Assembly (NCBI RefSeq): GCF_014858005.1
Contig: NZ_JACYOT010000011.1
Coordinates: 121,345-185,344, forward strand
Source of the DNA: Propioniciclava soli
GTDB taxonomy: Bacteria; Actinomycetota; Actinomycetes; Propionibacteriales; Propionibacteriaceae
Length of the DNA: 64,000 nucleotides
Direction: 5' to 3'
Of this stretch, positions 54,987 through 63,780 are shown in pieces. The position numbers and the translations under genes are program-made. The notes beneath the pieces are model-generated. The model searched no databases and was not told the DNA's origin. It worked only from the letters and a program-made list of their open reading frames with translations. Position 1 is the stretch's first letter. Each line of letters begins with the position of its first letter.

Positions 54987-55400
54987 ATGATCGCGTTGGA
55001 GCTCGCCCACCGGTTGGACGCCGCCCGCCGGGTCCGCGGCGAGGCGTGGACGCCCACGGCGGGCGATCGCTTCGTCATCCCCGGCAAGGAGATCGACGAC
55101 GTGTTCGTCGTGGCCGACATGACGATCGAGGTCGAAGAGCTGTCCTCCGGTGCCGTCGTGAAGTTCAACGGCACCACCGAGTGGGCGTTGGACTCCCTGC
55201 CCGCCGACGAGGTGCTCTGGCTGCCTCGCGAACCCCAGCTCCGCGCGATGTTGGCCGAGCGATTCGTCCGCCTCGAACGTCTCCCGGGGGCGGACGGCGC
55301 CGCGTCCGGCTACGCGGTGCTGCTGACCGACGGTTCGCGTCACGTCGATGTCGACCCCGAGGACGCCTACGCCCGGGCCGTCCTGCACACGTCGGCATGA
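54987..55400 (+). CDS. Conserved actinobacterial protein, unknown function
   Basis: A 137-aa cytosolic protein starting MIALELAHRLDAARRVRGEA and containing GDRFVIPGKEIDDVFVVADMTIEV and WALDSLPADEVLWLPREPQL. Similar actinobacterial proteins are sometimes auto-annotated as pilus assembly protein CpaE, but there is no P-loop and no pilus gene nearby, so that name is not supported. It looks like a small folded alpha/beta protein. It precedes glutaminase, which has its own leaderless promoter. Confidence 0.65.
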   Translation: MIALELAHRLDAARRVRGEAWTPTAGDRFVIPGKEIDDVFVVADMTIEVEELSSGAVVKFNGTTEWALDSLPADEVLWLPREPQLRAMLAERFVRLERLPGADGAASGYAVLLTDGSRHVDVDPEDAYARAVLHTSA

Positions 55401-55411
55401 CGATGGAACCC

Positions 55412-55417
55412 TAGGGT
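55412..55417 (+). promoter_or_regulatory. Leaderless -10 box for glsA
   Basis: TAGGGT, then 6 nt (GGGGCC), then ATG 55424. Confidence 0.6.
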
Positions 55418-55423
55418 GGGGCC

Positions 55424-56677
55424 ATGCAGGTTCCCGTCGACGACTATCTGGCCGAGGTGCTGGCCGCGTGCAGGCAGGACGCCGGGGAGCTCAACAGCTC
55501 CATCCCCGAACTCGCGCGGGCCGATCCGGACCAGCTCGCGGTGGCCGTGTGCGTCGGCGGTGGCCGCGTCTACGCGGCCGGGGACGCCGGCGCCCGCTTC
55601 TCGATCCAGTCGCTGTCCAAGCCGTTCGTGTACGCGCTGGCGCTGCGCGACCACGGCGTCGGGTTCGTCGAGTCCAAGGTGGACGTCGAGCCCTCCGGCG
55701 ATCCGTTCAACGAGATCTCGGTGGAGGAGGAGTCCGGCCGACCCCGCAACCCGATGATCAACATCGGCGCCCTCACGGTCCACGCCCTGGTGGGTGAGGA
55801 GCGTCTGGACGCCGCGCAGCGCTTCGAGCGCGTCCGCGCAGGTCTGTCGGCCTTCGCAGGTCGGGAGCTCGAGGTGGACGAGGCGGTGTTCACCTCCGAG
55901 CTCGACCACGCTCACCGCAACCTCGCGCTCGCCCACCTGGTGCGCTCGCGGGAGATCTTCACCCTGGACCCCCACGAGGTCGTCGAGGGGTACAGCCGCC
56001 AGTGCTCACTCGTCGTCGACACCCGCGACCTGGCCGTCATGGGCATGACGTTGGCCAGCGCCGGCCGCAACCCGCTGACCGGCGAGCAGGTCGTGTCGGA
56101 GCAGATCTGCCGGCAGGTGCTCAGCGTCATGACCACGTGTGGCATGTACAACGCGGCCGGCGACTGGATGACCGACGTCGGCATCCCCGCCAAGAGCGGC
56201 GTCTCCGGCGGGGTGCTCGGCGCGCTCCCCGGGCAGGCGGGCATCGGCGCGTTCTCCCCGCGGCTGGACGCCCACGGCAACAGCACCCGGGCCGTCGCCG
56301 TCTGCGAGCGCCTGTCGGCCGACCTGGGCCTCCACCTCATGTCACCCCCGGCGGACGGGGACACCGTCTCCGCAGCGGGCGTCGTCGACGCCGACGGTGG
56401 CGAGCAGTACCGGGCGGTCGTCCAGGGTGCGCTGCACTTCACCAGCGCCGAGCGGATGCTCGCCGAGCTCAGCACGGTCGTGCCCGGCAGCACGCCGGTC
56501 ACGCTGGACGTCTCCCGCGTCGCGACCATGAACGATGTCGGACGCCGCATGCTCGGCGAGGCCGTCCGCCGGCTCACCGCCGACGGCCACCGCGTCGATC
56601 TGGTCGACCCCCACGGCCTCACCGCCGAGGTCGACACCGGCGACGCAACACAGACCCGCGTCCTAGGATCGAACTGA
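55424..56677 (+). CDS. glsA: Glutaminase with C-terminal STAS-like domain
   Basis: A 417-aa enzyme that hydrolyses glutamine to glutamate and ammonia. The serine-dependent beta-lactamase-like fold has SLSK at 63-66 (catalytic Ser and Lys), NPMINIGAL, LDHAHRNLALAHL, YSRQCSLVV and KSGVSGGVLGALPG. After about residue 310 there is an extra ~100-aa segment (LHFTSAERMLAEL, VTLDVSRVATMND) with the look of a STAS domain, as in other actinobacterial glutaminases. The product could feed ammonia like urease does. Confidence 0.92.
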   Translation: MQVPVDDYLAEVLAACRQDAGELNSSIPELARADPDQLAVAVCVGGGRVYAAGDAGARFSIQSLSKPFVYALALRDHGVGFVESKVDVEPSGDPFNEISVEEESGRPRNPMINIGALTVHALVGEERLDAAQRFERVRAGLSAFAGRELEVDEAVFTSELDHAHRNLALAHLVRSREIFTLDPHEVVEGYSRQCSLVVDTRDLAVMGMTLASAGRNPLTGEQVVSEQICRQVLSVMTTCGMYNAAGDWMTDVGIPAKSGVSGGVLGALPGQAGIGAFSPRLDAHGNSTRAVAVCERLSADLGLHLMSPPADGDTVSAAGVVDADGGEQYRAVVQGALHFTSAERMLAELSTVVPGSTPVTLDVSRVATMNDVGRRMLGEAVRRLTADGHRVDLVDPHGLTAEVDTGDATQTRVLGSN

Positions 56678-56717
56678 GCCCAACCATGTGAGCCCGAAAT
56701 CCCCCCGAGGAGCAGCA

Positions 56718-58943
56718 ATGACGCCCGACCCCGAACAGACGCCGACCGTGGAGAGCCGGGTCGCCGACCTCCTCGCCCAGATGACCCTGCCGGAGAAGGT
56801 GGGTCAGCTGCTCCACCTGGACGCCCGCGGTGACCTGACCGACATCGTCACCCACCGGCTCGCCGGTTCGATCCTGCACGCCTCGCCCGAGGACATGCTG
56901 GCCGCGATCGAGCTCACGCAGCAGACGCGGCTGCGCATCCCGCTGCTCACGGCTGACGACTGCATCCATGGCCATTCCTTCTGGCCCGGCGCGACGATCT
57001 TCGGCACCCAGCTCGCGATGGCGTGCTCGTGGGACGCCGGCCTGGTCGAGCGAGTGGCGCGCGCGACCGCCGTCGAGGTGGCGGCCACGGGCATCCACTG
57101 GACGTTCTCGCCCGTGCTCTGCATCGGCCGCGACCTGCGCTGGGGGCGGGTGGACGAGACGTTCGGTGAGGACCCGTTCCTCATCGGCGAGCTCGCCTCG
57201 GCCATGGTGCGCGGCTACCAGGGCGACGGGCTCGACGACCCGACGGCGATCCTCGCCACCGCCAAGCACTTCGCCGGCTACTCCGAGACCCAGGGCGGGC
57301 GGGACGCGTCCGAGGCCGACCTCAGCCGCCGCAAGCTGCGCTCGTGGTTCCTGCCGCCGTTCGAGCGGGTGGCGCGCGAGGGGTGCGCGACGTTCATGCT
57401 GGGCTACCAGTCGATGGACGGCGTCCCGATCACGCAGAACGGCTGGCTGCTCAACGACGTCCTCAAGGGGGAGTGGGGCTTCACCGGCACGCTGGTGACG
57501 GACTGGGACAATGTCGGCCGCATGGTGTGGGAGCAGAAGGTGTGCGCCGATCACGTCGAGGCGGCCGTCAAGGCCATCGAGGCCGGCAACGACTTCATCA
57601 TGACCACCCCGCAATTCTTCGAGGCCGCGCAGGAGGCCGTCGAGCGCGGCCTGGTCAGCGAGGAGACGCTGGACGCGTCGGTGGCCCGCGTGCTGCGGCT
57701 GAAGTTCGCCCTCGGGCTGTTCGACGACCCCCGGCCGCCCTCGCCCGAGCGGCAGGCCGAAGTCATCGCCTGCGACGAGCACACCGCGCTGAACCTCGAG
57801 GTGGCGCGGGCCTCGCTCGTCCTGCTGCGCAACGACGGCGCGCTGCCCCTGGCCACCGACGCGCCGAAGACCGTCGCGGTGATCGGCCCGCTCGCCGACG
57901 ACGCCCAGAACATGCTGGGCGACTGGGCGGGCAACTCCGGCCAGGTGCCCTGGATGCCCGAGGGACACCCCCGCGCGATGATCTCCACCGTCCTCGACGG
58001 CTTCAAGGCCGTGGTGCCCGACGGCTGGCAGGTCACCCATGCCCGCGGGGCCGACATCCAGGTCCTGACGCCGCGGGAGGGGACGTACCCGGACGGCCAG
58101 CCGCTGCCGCCCGAGGTCAGCGCCGCCCCGGTGGTTGAAAACCAGCTCGCCGAGGCCGTCGCCGTGGCCGAGGCCGCCGACCACGTCGTGGTGGTGGTCG
58201 GCGACACCGTCGCCTTCACCGGCGAGGGCCGCTCCACCGCGACGCTCGAGCTCCAGGGTGGGCAGATCGCGTTGCTGGACGCCGTCGCCGCCACCGGGGT
58301 GCCCACCACCGTCGTCCTGGTGCAGGGCAAGCCGAGCACGCTGCCTCCGTCGGCCCTGCAGGGGTCGCTCATCGAGGCGTTCAACCCGGGCATGGCCGGC
58401 GGTCGGGCGATCGCCGAGCTCGTGCTCGGCCAGATCGAACCGCGTGGACGCCTGCCCATCTCGTTCGCCCGTCACGCCGGGCAGCTGCCGATCTACTACA
58501 ACCAGATCCGCGGCCAACACGGTGACCGCTACGCCGACCTGACGCAGGATCCGCTCTTCGCCTTCGGCGAGGGCCTGTCCTACACCACGATCGAATACGG
58601 CGCCCTCGAGCTGGACGCCACCGAGGTGCCCGCCGACGGGGTGGTCACCGGCCGCGTCACGCTCACGAACACCGGAACGCGTCCGGCCGTCGAGACCGTG
58701 CAGGTCTACGTCCGCGACCTGGTGACCAGCGTCACGTGGGCCGACCTCGAGCTCAAGACCTTCACGCAGGCCACCATCGAGCCGGGGGCGTCCGAGGTGG
58801 TCGAGCTCGCCCTGCCGGCCGCCGCCTGCACGCTGGTCACCGCCGACGGTCGTCGGATCGTCGAGCCCGGGGAGTTCGAGCTGCGCGTGGGCTCCAGCTC
58901 GCGGCAGGAGACCCACCAGGTGGCGACCTTCACCCTCACCTGA
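56718..58943 (+). CDS. Glycoside hydrolase family 3, second copy
   Basis: A 741-aa enzyme without signal peptide. RWGRVDETFGEDPFLIGE, KHFAGYS (183-189) and nucleophile D262 in TLVTDWDNVG mark the barrel; the sandwich domain has VALVVGDT-like VVVVGDTVAFTGEGRS; the C-terminal fibronectin-III-like domain ends at about 735. Shares design but little detail with the GH3 at 32771. GAGGAG precedes ATG 56718. It lies outside the ceb operon but in the same neighbourhood, so a beta-glucoside role is likely. Confidence 0.92.
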   Translation: MTPDPEQTPTVESRVADLLAQMTLPEKVGQLLHLDARGDLTDIVTHRLAGSILHASPEDMLAAIELTQQTRLRIPLLTADDCIHGHSFWPGATIFGTQLAMACSWDAGLVERVARATAVEVAATGIHWTFSPVLCIGRDLRWGRVDETFGEDPFLIGELASAMVRGYQGDGLDDPTAILATAKHFAGYSETQGGRDASEADLSRRKLRSWFLPPFERVAREGCATFMLGYQSMDGVPITQNGWLLNDVLKGEWGFTGTLVTDWDNVGRMVWEQKVCADHVEAAVKAIEAGNDFIMTTPQFFEAAQEAVERGLVSEETLDASVARVLRLKFALGLFDDPRPPSPERQAEVIACDEHTALNLEVARASLVLLRNDGALPLATDAPKTVAVIGPLADDAQNMLGDWAGNSGQVPWMPEGHPRAMISTVLDGFKAVVPDGWQVTHARGADIQVLTPREGTYPDGQPLPPEVSAAPVVENQLAEAVAVAEAADHVVVVVGDTVAFTGEGRSTATLELQGGQIALLDAVAATGVPTTVVLVQGKPSTLPPSALQGSLIEAFNPGMAGGRAIAELVLGQIEPRGRLPISFARHAGQLPIYYNQIRGQHGDRYADLTQDPLFAFGEGLSYTTIEYGALELDATEVPADGVVTGRVTLTNTGTRPAVETVQVYVRDLVTSVTWADLELKTFTQATIEPGASEVVELALPAAACTLVTADGRRIVEPGEFELRVGSSSRQETHQVATFTLT

Positions 58944-58960
58944 CCTGGTGGCGGCGGGCG

Positions 58961-60385
58961 TCAGGCCTCCAGCGTGCGGTCGAACAGCTCGCGCACATCC
59001 TGCGGCACGGCCGGCTCGGGCAGCGTCACGTCCGTGGCCGGCGCGTCGCAGCGGACGCCGTAGCTGTAGGAGTCTGGCGTCGGCCGTTCGTCCGGCGCCG
59101 CGCTGGCCATGGACTCCAGCCGCTGCTCGGCCAGCAGCAGCCGCCACGCCTCGGCGTCGACGTCCGGCAGGTCGCCCAGCTCGACGGACGCCGTCCGCGT
59201 CAGCCCGGCGAAGCCCCCGGTGCGCCGCAGCACGACGCGGGTGGTGGCGTCCGCGTCCGAGCCGGTCGACGGGGCCGGCGTTCGGGTGGGCTGACGCGCC
59301 GGGGCCGGTTCCACCTCCACCGACGCCCAGGCCGCGGCGACGGCGTCCGCCTCGACCGAGCGAGCGCCGAAGCGCGCTCGCGCTGCGGCGAGGGTGAGGT
59401 GCGCGAAGGTGGCGAACGTGCAGTCGGCGCGGATGTCGCCGGTGAGCACGTCGTACCAGATCTGCAGCGGAGCCTCCCAGGCAGGCCCGCCGAGCCGGGT
59501 GGCCAACGCGTGGAACGCCTTGTTGGGGATGCCGGAGTTGATGTGGACGCCGCCGTAGTCGTCGGTGGTGTCCACGTAGTCGGCCATGGTGGCGGGTTGG
59601 GGGTCGCGGCCGAGCTGCGGATCGTCGTAGGCCGTGCCGGGGGCGGCCATCGAACGCAACGCCACCCCGTTCACGTCCGGGCCCAGCAGCGCCGCGCCGA
59701 TCAGCCAGTCGGCCACATCCGCGTCCTGATCCAGGGCGTACTGCTGGGTGACGGCGCCGAACACGTCCGAGACGTGCTCGTTCAGCGCGCCGGACTGGCC
59801 CTGGTAGTTGAGCCCGGCGGTGTACTCGGTGAGGCCGTGGGCCAGCTCGTGGGCGATGACGTCGAGGCTTGCCGTGAACCGGTTGAACAACCGGCCGTCG
59901 CCGTCGCCGAACACCATCTGGCTGCCGTTCCAGAACGCATTGAGGTAGTTGCGGCCGTAGTGGACGCTGGCGGCGAGCCCCAGCCCGTTGTCGTCGAGGG
60001 AGTCGCGACCCAGCGCGTCGTGCAGCAACCGCCAGGTGGCGCCCAGGCCGTCGTAGGCCTCGTCGACGGCCACGTCGCCCGTCGGCTCGGCACCCTCGGC
60101 GCGCACCAGGACGCCCGGCAGCCGGGTGGCGTTCTGCGCGTCGTGGACGCTGCGGTTCGGACCCGTTCCGTCGTCCATGGCAGGGCGCTCCGACGAGTCC
60201 TCCGACGGCGCTACGCCCCGGCGCCGGCGGAACAGCCCTTCGTCGAGCTGCAGCGTGGTGCGCGCACCCTCGGCGACGGGCTCGGGTGCGGTCTCGGCGA
60301 GGCGGGCGAGGATGAACGGGGGCACGATCGTGCAGCGCGGGCGCACGGGGTGGACGTGCCGGGTGGGGGCCGGGGGGCGAGTCAT
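58961..60385 (-). CDS. Protealysin-like M4 metalloprotease fused to an emfourin-like inhibitor domain
   Basis: A 474-aa protein with no signal peptide. Residues 1-50 hold a short propeptide with the PPxxL-type motif (PPFIL, 22-26) of protealysin-like proteases. The M4 domain has HELAH (179-183, zinc and catalytic Glu), NEHVSD (E203, third ligand) and GGVHINSGIPNKAF (H281). A Pro/Thr-rich linker (358-381) leads to residues 383-474, with VVLRRTGGFAGLTRTASVEL, PDSYSYGV and an acidic C-terminus, closely resembling emfourin, the protein inhibitor usually encoded as a separate gene beside such proteases. The fusion suggests built-in inhibition. Domain identity by eye only. Confidence 0.8.
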   Translation of the reverse strand: MTRPPAPTRHVHPVRPRCTIVPPFILARLAETAPEPVAEGARTTLQLDEGLFRRRRGVAPSEDSSERPAMDDGTGPNRSVHDAQNATRLPGVLVRAEGAEPTGDVAVDEAYDGLGATWRLLHDALGRDSLDDNGLGLAASVHYGRNYLNAFWNGSQMVFGDGDGRLFNRFTASLDVIAHELAHGLTEYTAGLNYQGQSGALNEHVSDVFGAVTQQYALDQDADVADWLIGAALLGPDVNGVALRSMAAPGTAYDDPQLGRDPQPATMADYVDTTDDYGGVHINSGIPNKAFHALATRLGGPAWEAPLQIWYDVLTGDIRADCTFATFAHLTLAAARARFGARSVEADAVAAAWASVEVEPAPARQPTRTPAPSTGSDADATTRVVLRRTGGFAGLTRTASVELGDLPDVDAEAWRLLLAEQRLESMASAAPDERPTPDSYSYGVRCDAPATDVTLPEPAVPQDVRELFDRTLEA

Positions 60386-60441
60386 GGCACCAGTCTGCCC
60401 CCGGGCTCCGACAATTCCGGAGGTGCTGCCATCATGGACGC

Positions 60442-61737
60442 GTGCCGCGCCCCTCACCCCTGGTCCGTTGGGGCCGCGACCCCGCCACGGCGTGGGCCAC
60501 GGTGGCTGCCGTCGCGGTCGCCTGGCTGGCGCTGAAGCTGGTGTCGGTCTGGGCCTGGGTGGTCGTGCCCGGCGAGTACGGCGACACCTACTACTACTTC
60601 CTCGCCGCGCAGGACGCCTTCACCTCCGGCACGGGCGTGCGCGGTGTGCTCACCGAGTACCCCACCCCCGCAGGCCTGCTGCTCCTCGCCCCCTGGGCGC
60701 TCGGGGTGACCGACTACGACGGCTACCGCGCCGTGATCGTCGCCCTGACCTCGCTCGCGGACGCCGCGTTCGCGGCTCTGCTCGGACGCCGCACGGGCCC
60801 CGTCGGCGTGCTCGGTTGGGTGGCCCTCACCACCGTGCTCGGGCAGGTCGCGCTGTTGCGCCTCGACATGCTGCCCGCGGTGGCCGCCGGCGCCGCCGTG
60901 CTGTACGCATGGCAGGGGCGCTCCGCCGCGGCGTCGGTGCTGGTCGGGTTGGGCACGGGGCTGAAACTGTGGCCGGTCGTGCTGGCCCCGCTCGTCGCCC
61001 TGGCCGCCCGCGGACGACGCGCCCGGGCGTTCGCCTGGTTCGTCGGCACCGGGGTGCTCCTGGCGGCCGGGAGCCTCCTGGCCGGGGGCTGGGATCGGCT
61101 GGTCTCACCGCTGGGGTACCAGGGTGAACGCGGCCTGCAGATCGAGTCGGTGCTGGCCACCTGGCCGATGCGGGTGTGGGCGAGCGGAACCGACCACCGC
61201 GTGTGGTACTCCGACTTCCGCGCCTTCGAGGTGGAGGGTCCGTCCGTGGGCCTGTGGGTGCAGGTGGGCGGCGTCGCCGCGGCGCTCGCCGTCCTGGGGT
61301 GCGCCCTGTTGCTGGCGAGGTGGCTGCGGCGCGGCTCGCCGCGCGGCGCGCTCGGCCCGCTGGCCCTGACGTTCGTGGGGGCGTTCGTGATCACGTCGCC
61401 GGCGCTCAGCCCGCAGTACCTGCTCTGGCTCGCCGCACCCGCCGCGGCCTGGTGCGCTGCGGCCTGGGGTGCCGAGCCCGAGGCCGGACGCCAGACACCC
61501 GAGCCGAGCGGTGCGCGGGGCGTGGACGGGCGCGTCGTCTCGCTGGCGACCCTCGTGGCGCTCCTGGTGCTCTGCCTGCTGACCACCGCCGTCTACCCGG
61601 TGTTCTACGGCGGTCTGACGAGCGTGAACGATCACACCTCCCGCGCCCTGGCCCTGCTCACCGCTCGCAACCTGGGTCTGGTCGGGTTCGTGGCCTGGAC
61701 CGCCGCGCTCGCGCGCGCCGCCACCGCCCGAGGCTAG
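60442..61737 (+). CDS. GT87/DUF2029-type integral membrane glycosyltransferase-like protein
   Basis: A 431-aa protein with about ten helices. After the first helix there is a periplasmic loop with the conserved acidic patch GEYGDTYYY and later VLTEYPTPAGLLLLAPW; the C-terminal part has ITSPALSPQYLLWLAAP. These match the polyprenol-phosphate-mannose-dependent GT87 family (DUF2029), which adds alpha-mannose in envelope glycolipids or glycoproteins. The GTG start has CATCAT 6 nt upstream, a weak leaderless box. Its stop codon overlaps the sortase remnant by four bases on the opposite strand. Confidence 0.75.
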   Translation: MPRPSPLVRWGRDPATAWATVAAVAVAWLALKLVSVWAWVVVPGEYGDTYYYFLAAQDAFTSGTGVRGVLTEYPTPAGLLLLAPWALGVTDYDGYRAVIVALTSLADAAFAALLGRRTGPVGVLGWVALTTVLGQVALLRLDMLPAVAAGAAVLYAWQGRSAAASVLVGLGTGLKLWPVVLAPLVALAARGRRARAFAWFVGTGVLLAAGSLLAGGWDRLVSPLGYQGERGLQIESVLATWPMRVWASGTDHRVWYSDFRAFEVEGPSVGLWVQVGGVAAALAVLGCALLLARWLRRGSPRGALGPLALTFVGAFVITSPALSPQYLLWLAAPAAAWCAAAWGAEPEAGRQTPEPSGARGVDGRVVSLATLVALLVLCLLTTAVYPVFYGGLTSVNDHTSRALALLTARNLGLVGFVAWTAALARAATARG

Positions 61738-62144
61738 GCCGAGGAGTCGGCCGCCTCGGCTGCGGCGTCCTCCTCGGCGCGACGCCGTCGCCGCGCCAGC
61801 GCCACGACCAGCACCACCGCCAGCCCGAGCCCGACGGCGCCGGCCAGCGGGCCCCACCGAGCCGTCAGCACCGCCGACCACAGGTCGCGCGGTGCGAACC
61901 CTCCGGCCACGTCGGACGCCTCCGCCGCCGTCACCGCGTCCGGAGCCACCAGGTCCGGATTGATCGCGGCCACCTCGGCGTCCGTGATGGGTGACCGCTC
62001 GGCCCGGACCAGCAGCCGATGGTCGTTGACCGGCGGGGGGTCGCAGGTCAGCAGCGTGAGGATGTCGTGCCCCGGCTCGAGGGCGATCACGTCCGTCTGG
62101 TCCGGCCACACCACCTCGGAAGAGACCATGACGTACTTCAGCAC
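61734..62144 (-). pseudogene. Class C sortase remnant (C-terminal part)
   Basis: The 136-codon frame contains the C-terminal signature of pilin-type sortases: EPGHDILTLLTC (catalytic Cys in TLxTC) and NDHRLLVRAER (catalytic Arg), followed by a late transmembrane helix (LAGAVGLGLAVVLVVALARR) and a basic tail. The N-terminal helix, the beta-barrel start and the catalytic His are absent, so the enzyme cannot be active. The frame runs back to the stop codon at 62172-62174 that also ends the adhesin remnant, as if a deletion joined the two genes. Confidence 0.75.
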
Positions 62145-62171
62145 CCGCCGGGCTCCTCGAGGTACACCGCG

Positions 62172-63780
62172 TCACCGGATCACCACCACGGTCGGGTCGC
62201 TGGTGTTGCCTGCGGCGTCGGTGGCGGTGACGGTCACCGTGGTGCCGCCCATGAGCGGTGCCGGGGTGGTCACCGACCAGGCGCCGTCGGAACCGGCGGT
62301 GGTGGTCAGCGTGGTGCCATCGCGGAGCGTCACGGTGATGGACGCCCCCGGCTCCGCGGTGCCGGTGACCGTCGTCGCCGTCTCGGCAACGGGGGGCCAC
62401 GTCGACCATCTCGGGCGGGGTGGTGTCGACGACGGTGACGACGCGGGTGACGGTGGTGGTGTTGCCGATCGAGTCGGTGACCGTGTAGGTCAGGGTGTAG
62501 CTGCCGGGCGTCGCGGCGTCGACGGTGCCGCTGACCGTCATGGCCGCGGTGAGGGTCCCGTCGACCCCGTCGGTGGCAGTCACCCCGGCCCGCGGATCGA
62601 AGGCGGCCCCGGCCTCGACCGTGGCGGCGGTCGCCCCGCTGATGGTGGGGGCGAGGTCGCGGTAGTAGTAGGTGTAGGCGTTGGTCGCCGTGGCCGAGAT
62701 CGTCACGTCGGTGGACTGGCCGGCAACCACCTCGTACCCGGTCGGCGCGGCCGGGAGGGGGCCGACGTCGGCGGGTCCGGCGGGCAGCGAGCCGCTGTCG
62801 GCGGTGAGGACCCGCACCGGCGTGGTGGTGCGCGTGCCGTCCGCCCGCGTCGACAGGTAAGTGGTGGTGTAGGGGTACACGGCCGGGAAGCTCAGGGTCT
62901 GGCGGCGGTTGATGATCCAGGCCGTGCTGCCGGACATCGCCATCTGCACCGTGCTCGTCCCGCCGAACACGGCCATCATCTGGGCGTAGGTGTAGGTCTT
63001 GCTACCCGTGTGGGTGGGGGAGCCGGCAGCGCTCGTCGCGCCTTGGTAGTAGCTGTAGGCGTAGGTGTAGACGTTGTCGGTCAGGGCGTCGGTCGGGCCG
63101 GGATCGGTGAGGATCCAGGTGATGCGCGCCGTGTTGGTGGCGTTGTTGGAGTACGGCGTCGTGAGCTGGGAGAGGGCGTAGTGCTGCACCGGCGCCGTGA
63201 CGCTCTCCCCGGGGTGGGTGATCGCGATGTGACTCCCCGTGTTCGAAGCGATCGCGGAGTCGGCCGAGTTCTCGCTCACGTAGTTGTCGAACTCGACGGC
63301 GAGGGAGTTGGCGACGGCGCGGGTGTCCGCCGACGTGTTGGACCGGTTCTTGTAGATCGCGAGCATGTCGTAGTCGTTGTCGATGTGGGGCGCGAACGTC
63401 GGGTCGTTGAACAGGATGAACGCCGAGCCGTAGTCGTTGCCGGACGCGGTCGAGTACCAACCGGCCGTGGTGAGCTGGTAGGTGAATGCGAGGTCGTTGA
63501 TGGCCAGGTCCACCGGCTGGTTCACCGAGGCGAACCCTTTGCCTGCCGCCGTGTTGTCGGCGATCACGAGGGTGTTGCCGCTGAAGTGCGCGTAGTTCGT
63601 GCCGCCCGAGGGAATGGTCATCCCGGTGCCGTCCATCAGCGTGAGCGTGTCGCTGGAGGGGTAGGTCACCGTGGGGCGGTTGTCCAACTCGGACGCCGCC
63701 GCCGGCGCAACGACGCCCGTCACCAACCCGACGCACAGGAGCACGGCGAGCACGACGCCGAGGGCGTTGCGCAGCCGCAT
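62172..63780 (-). pseudogene. Secreted lectin-like/Ig-repeat adhesin, frameshifted at a G6 run
   Basis: ATG 63780 opens a signal peptide (MRLRNALGVVLAVLLCVGLV, cleavage near AAAS). A legume-lectin-like domain follows (SLAVEFDNYVSENSADSAIA and AITHP region), then a DUF5011-like Ig domain (VEAGAAFDPRAGVTATDGVDG) up to DTTPPEMVDVAP. At the run of six G (62391-62396, plus strand) the frame breaks. Shifting by one base restores a bacterial Ig domain (VTGTAEPGASITVTLRDG to DPTVVVIR) ending at 62172. No LPXTG anchor remains. Either phase variation, decay or a sequencing error. Confidence 0.75.

Noticed and set aside
54987..55400. Pilus assembly protein CpaE
   Set aside because: No P-loop or receiver domain, and no pilus genes nearby.
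56619..59147. 842-codon minus-strand frame opposite the second GH3
   Set aside because: Shadow frame; the plus strand carries intact GH3 catalytic blocks.
61105..62390. Continuation of the adhesin frame past the G6 run to 61105
   Set aside because: After the break the residues become Arg/Gly/His-rich nonsense, while the neighbouring frame gives a proper Ig domain.
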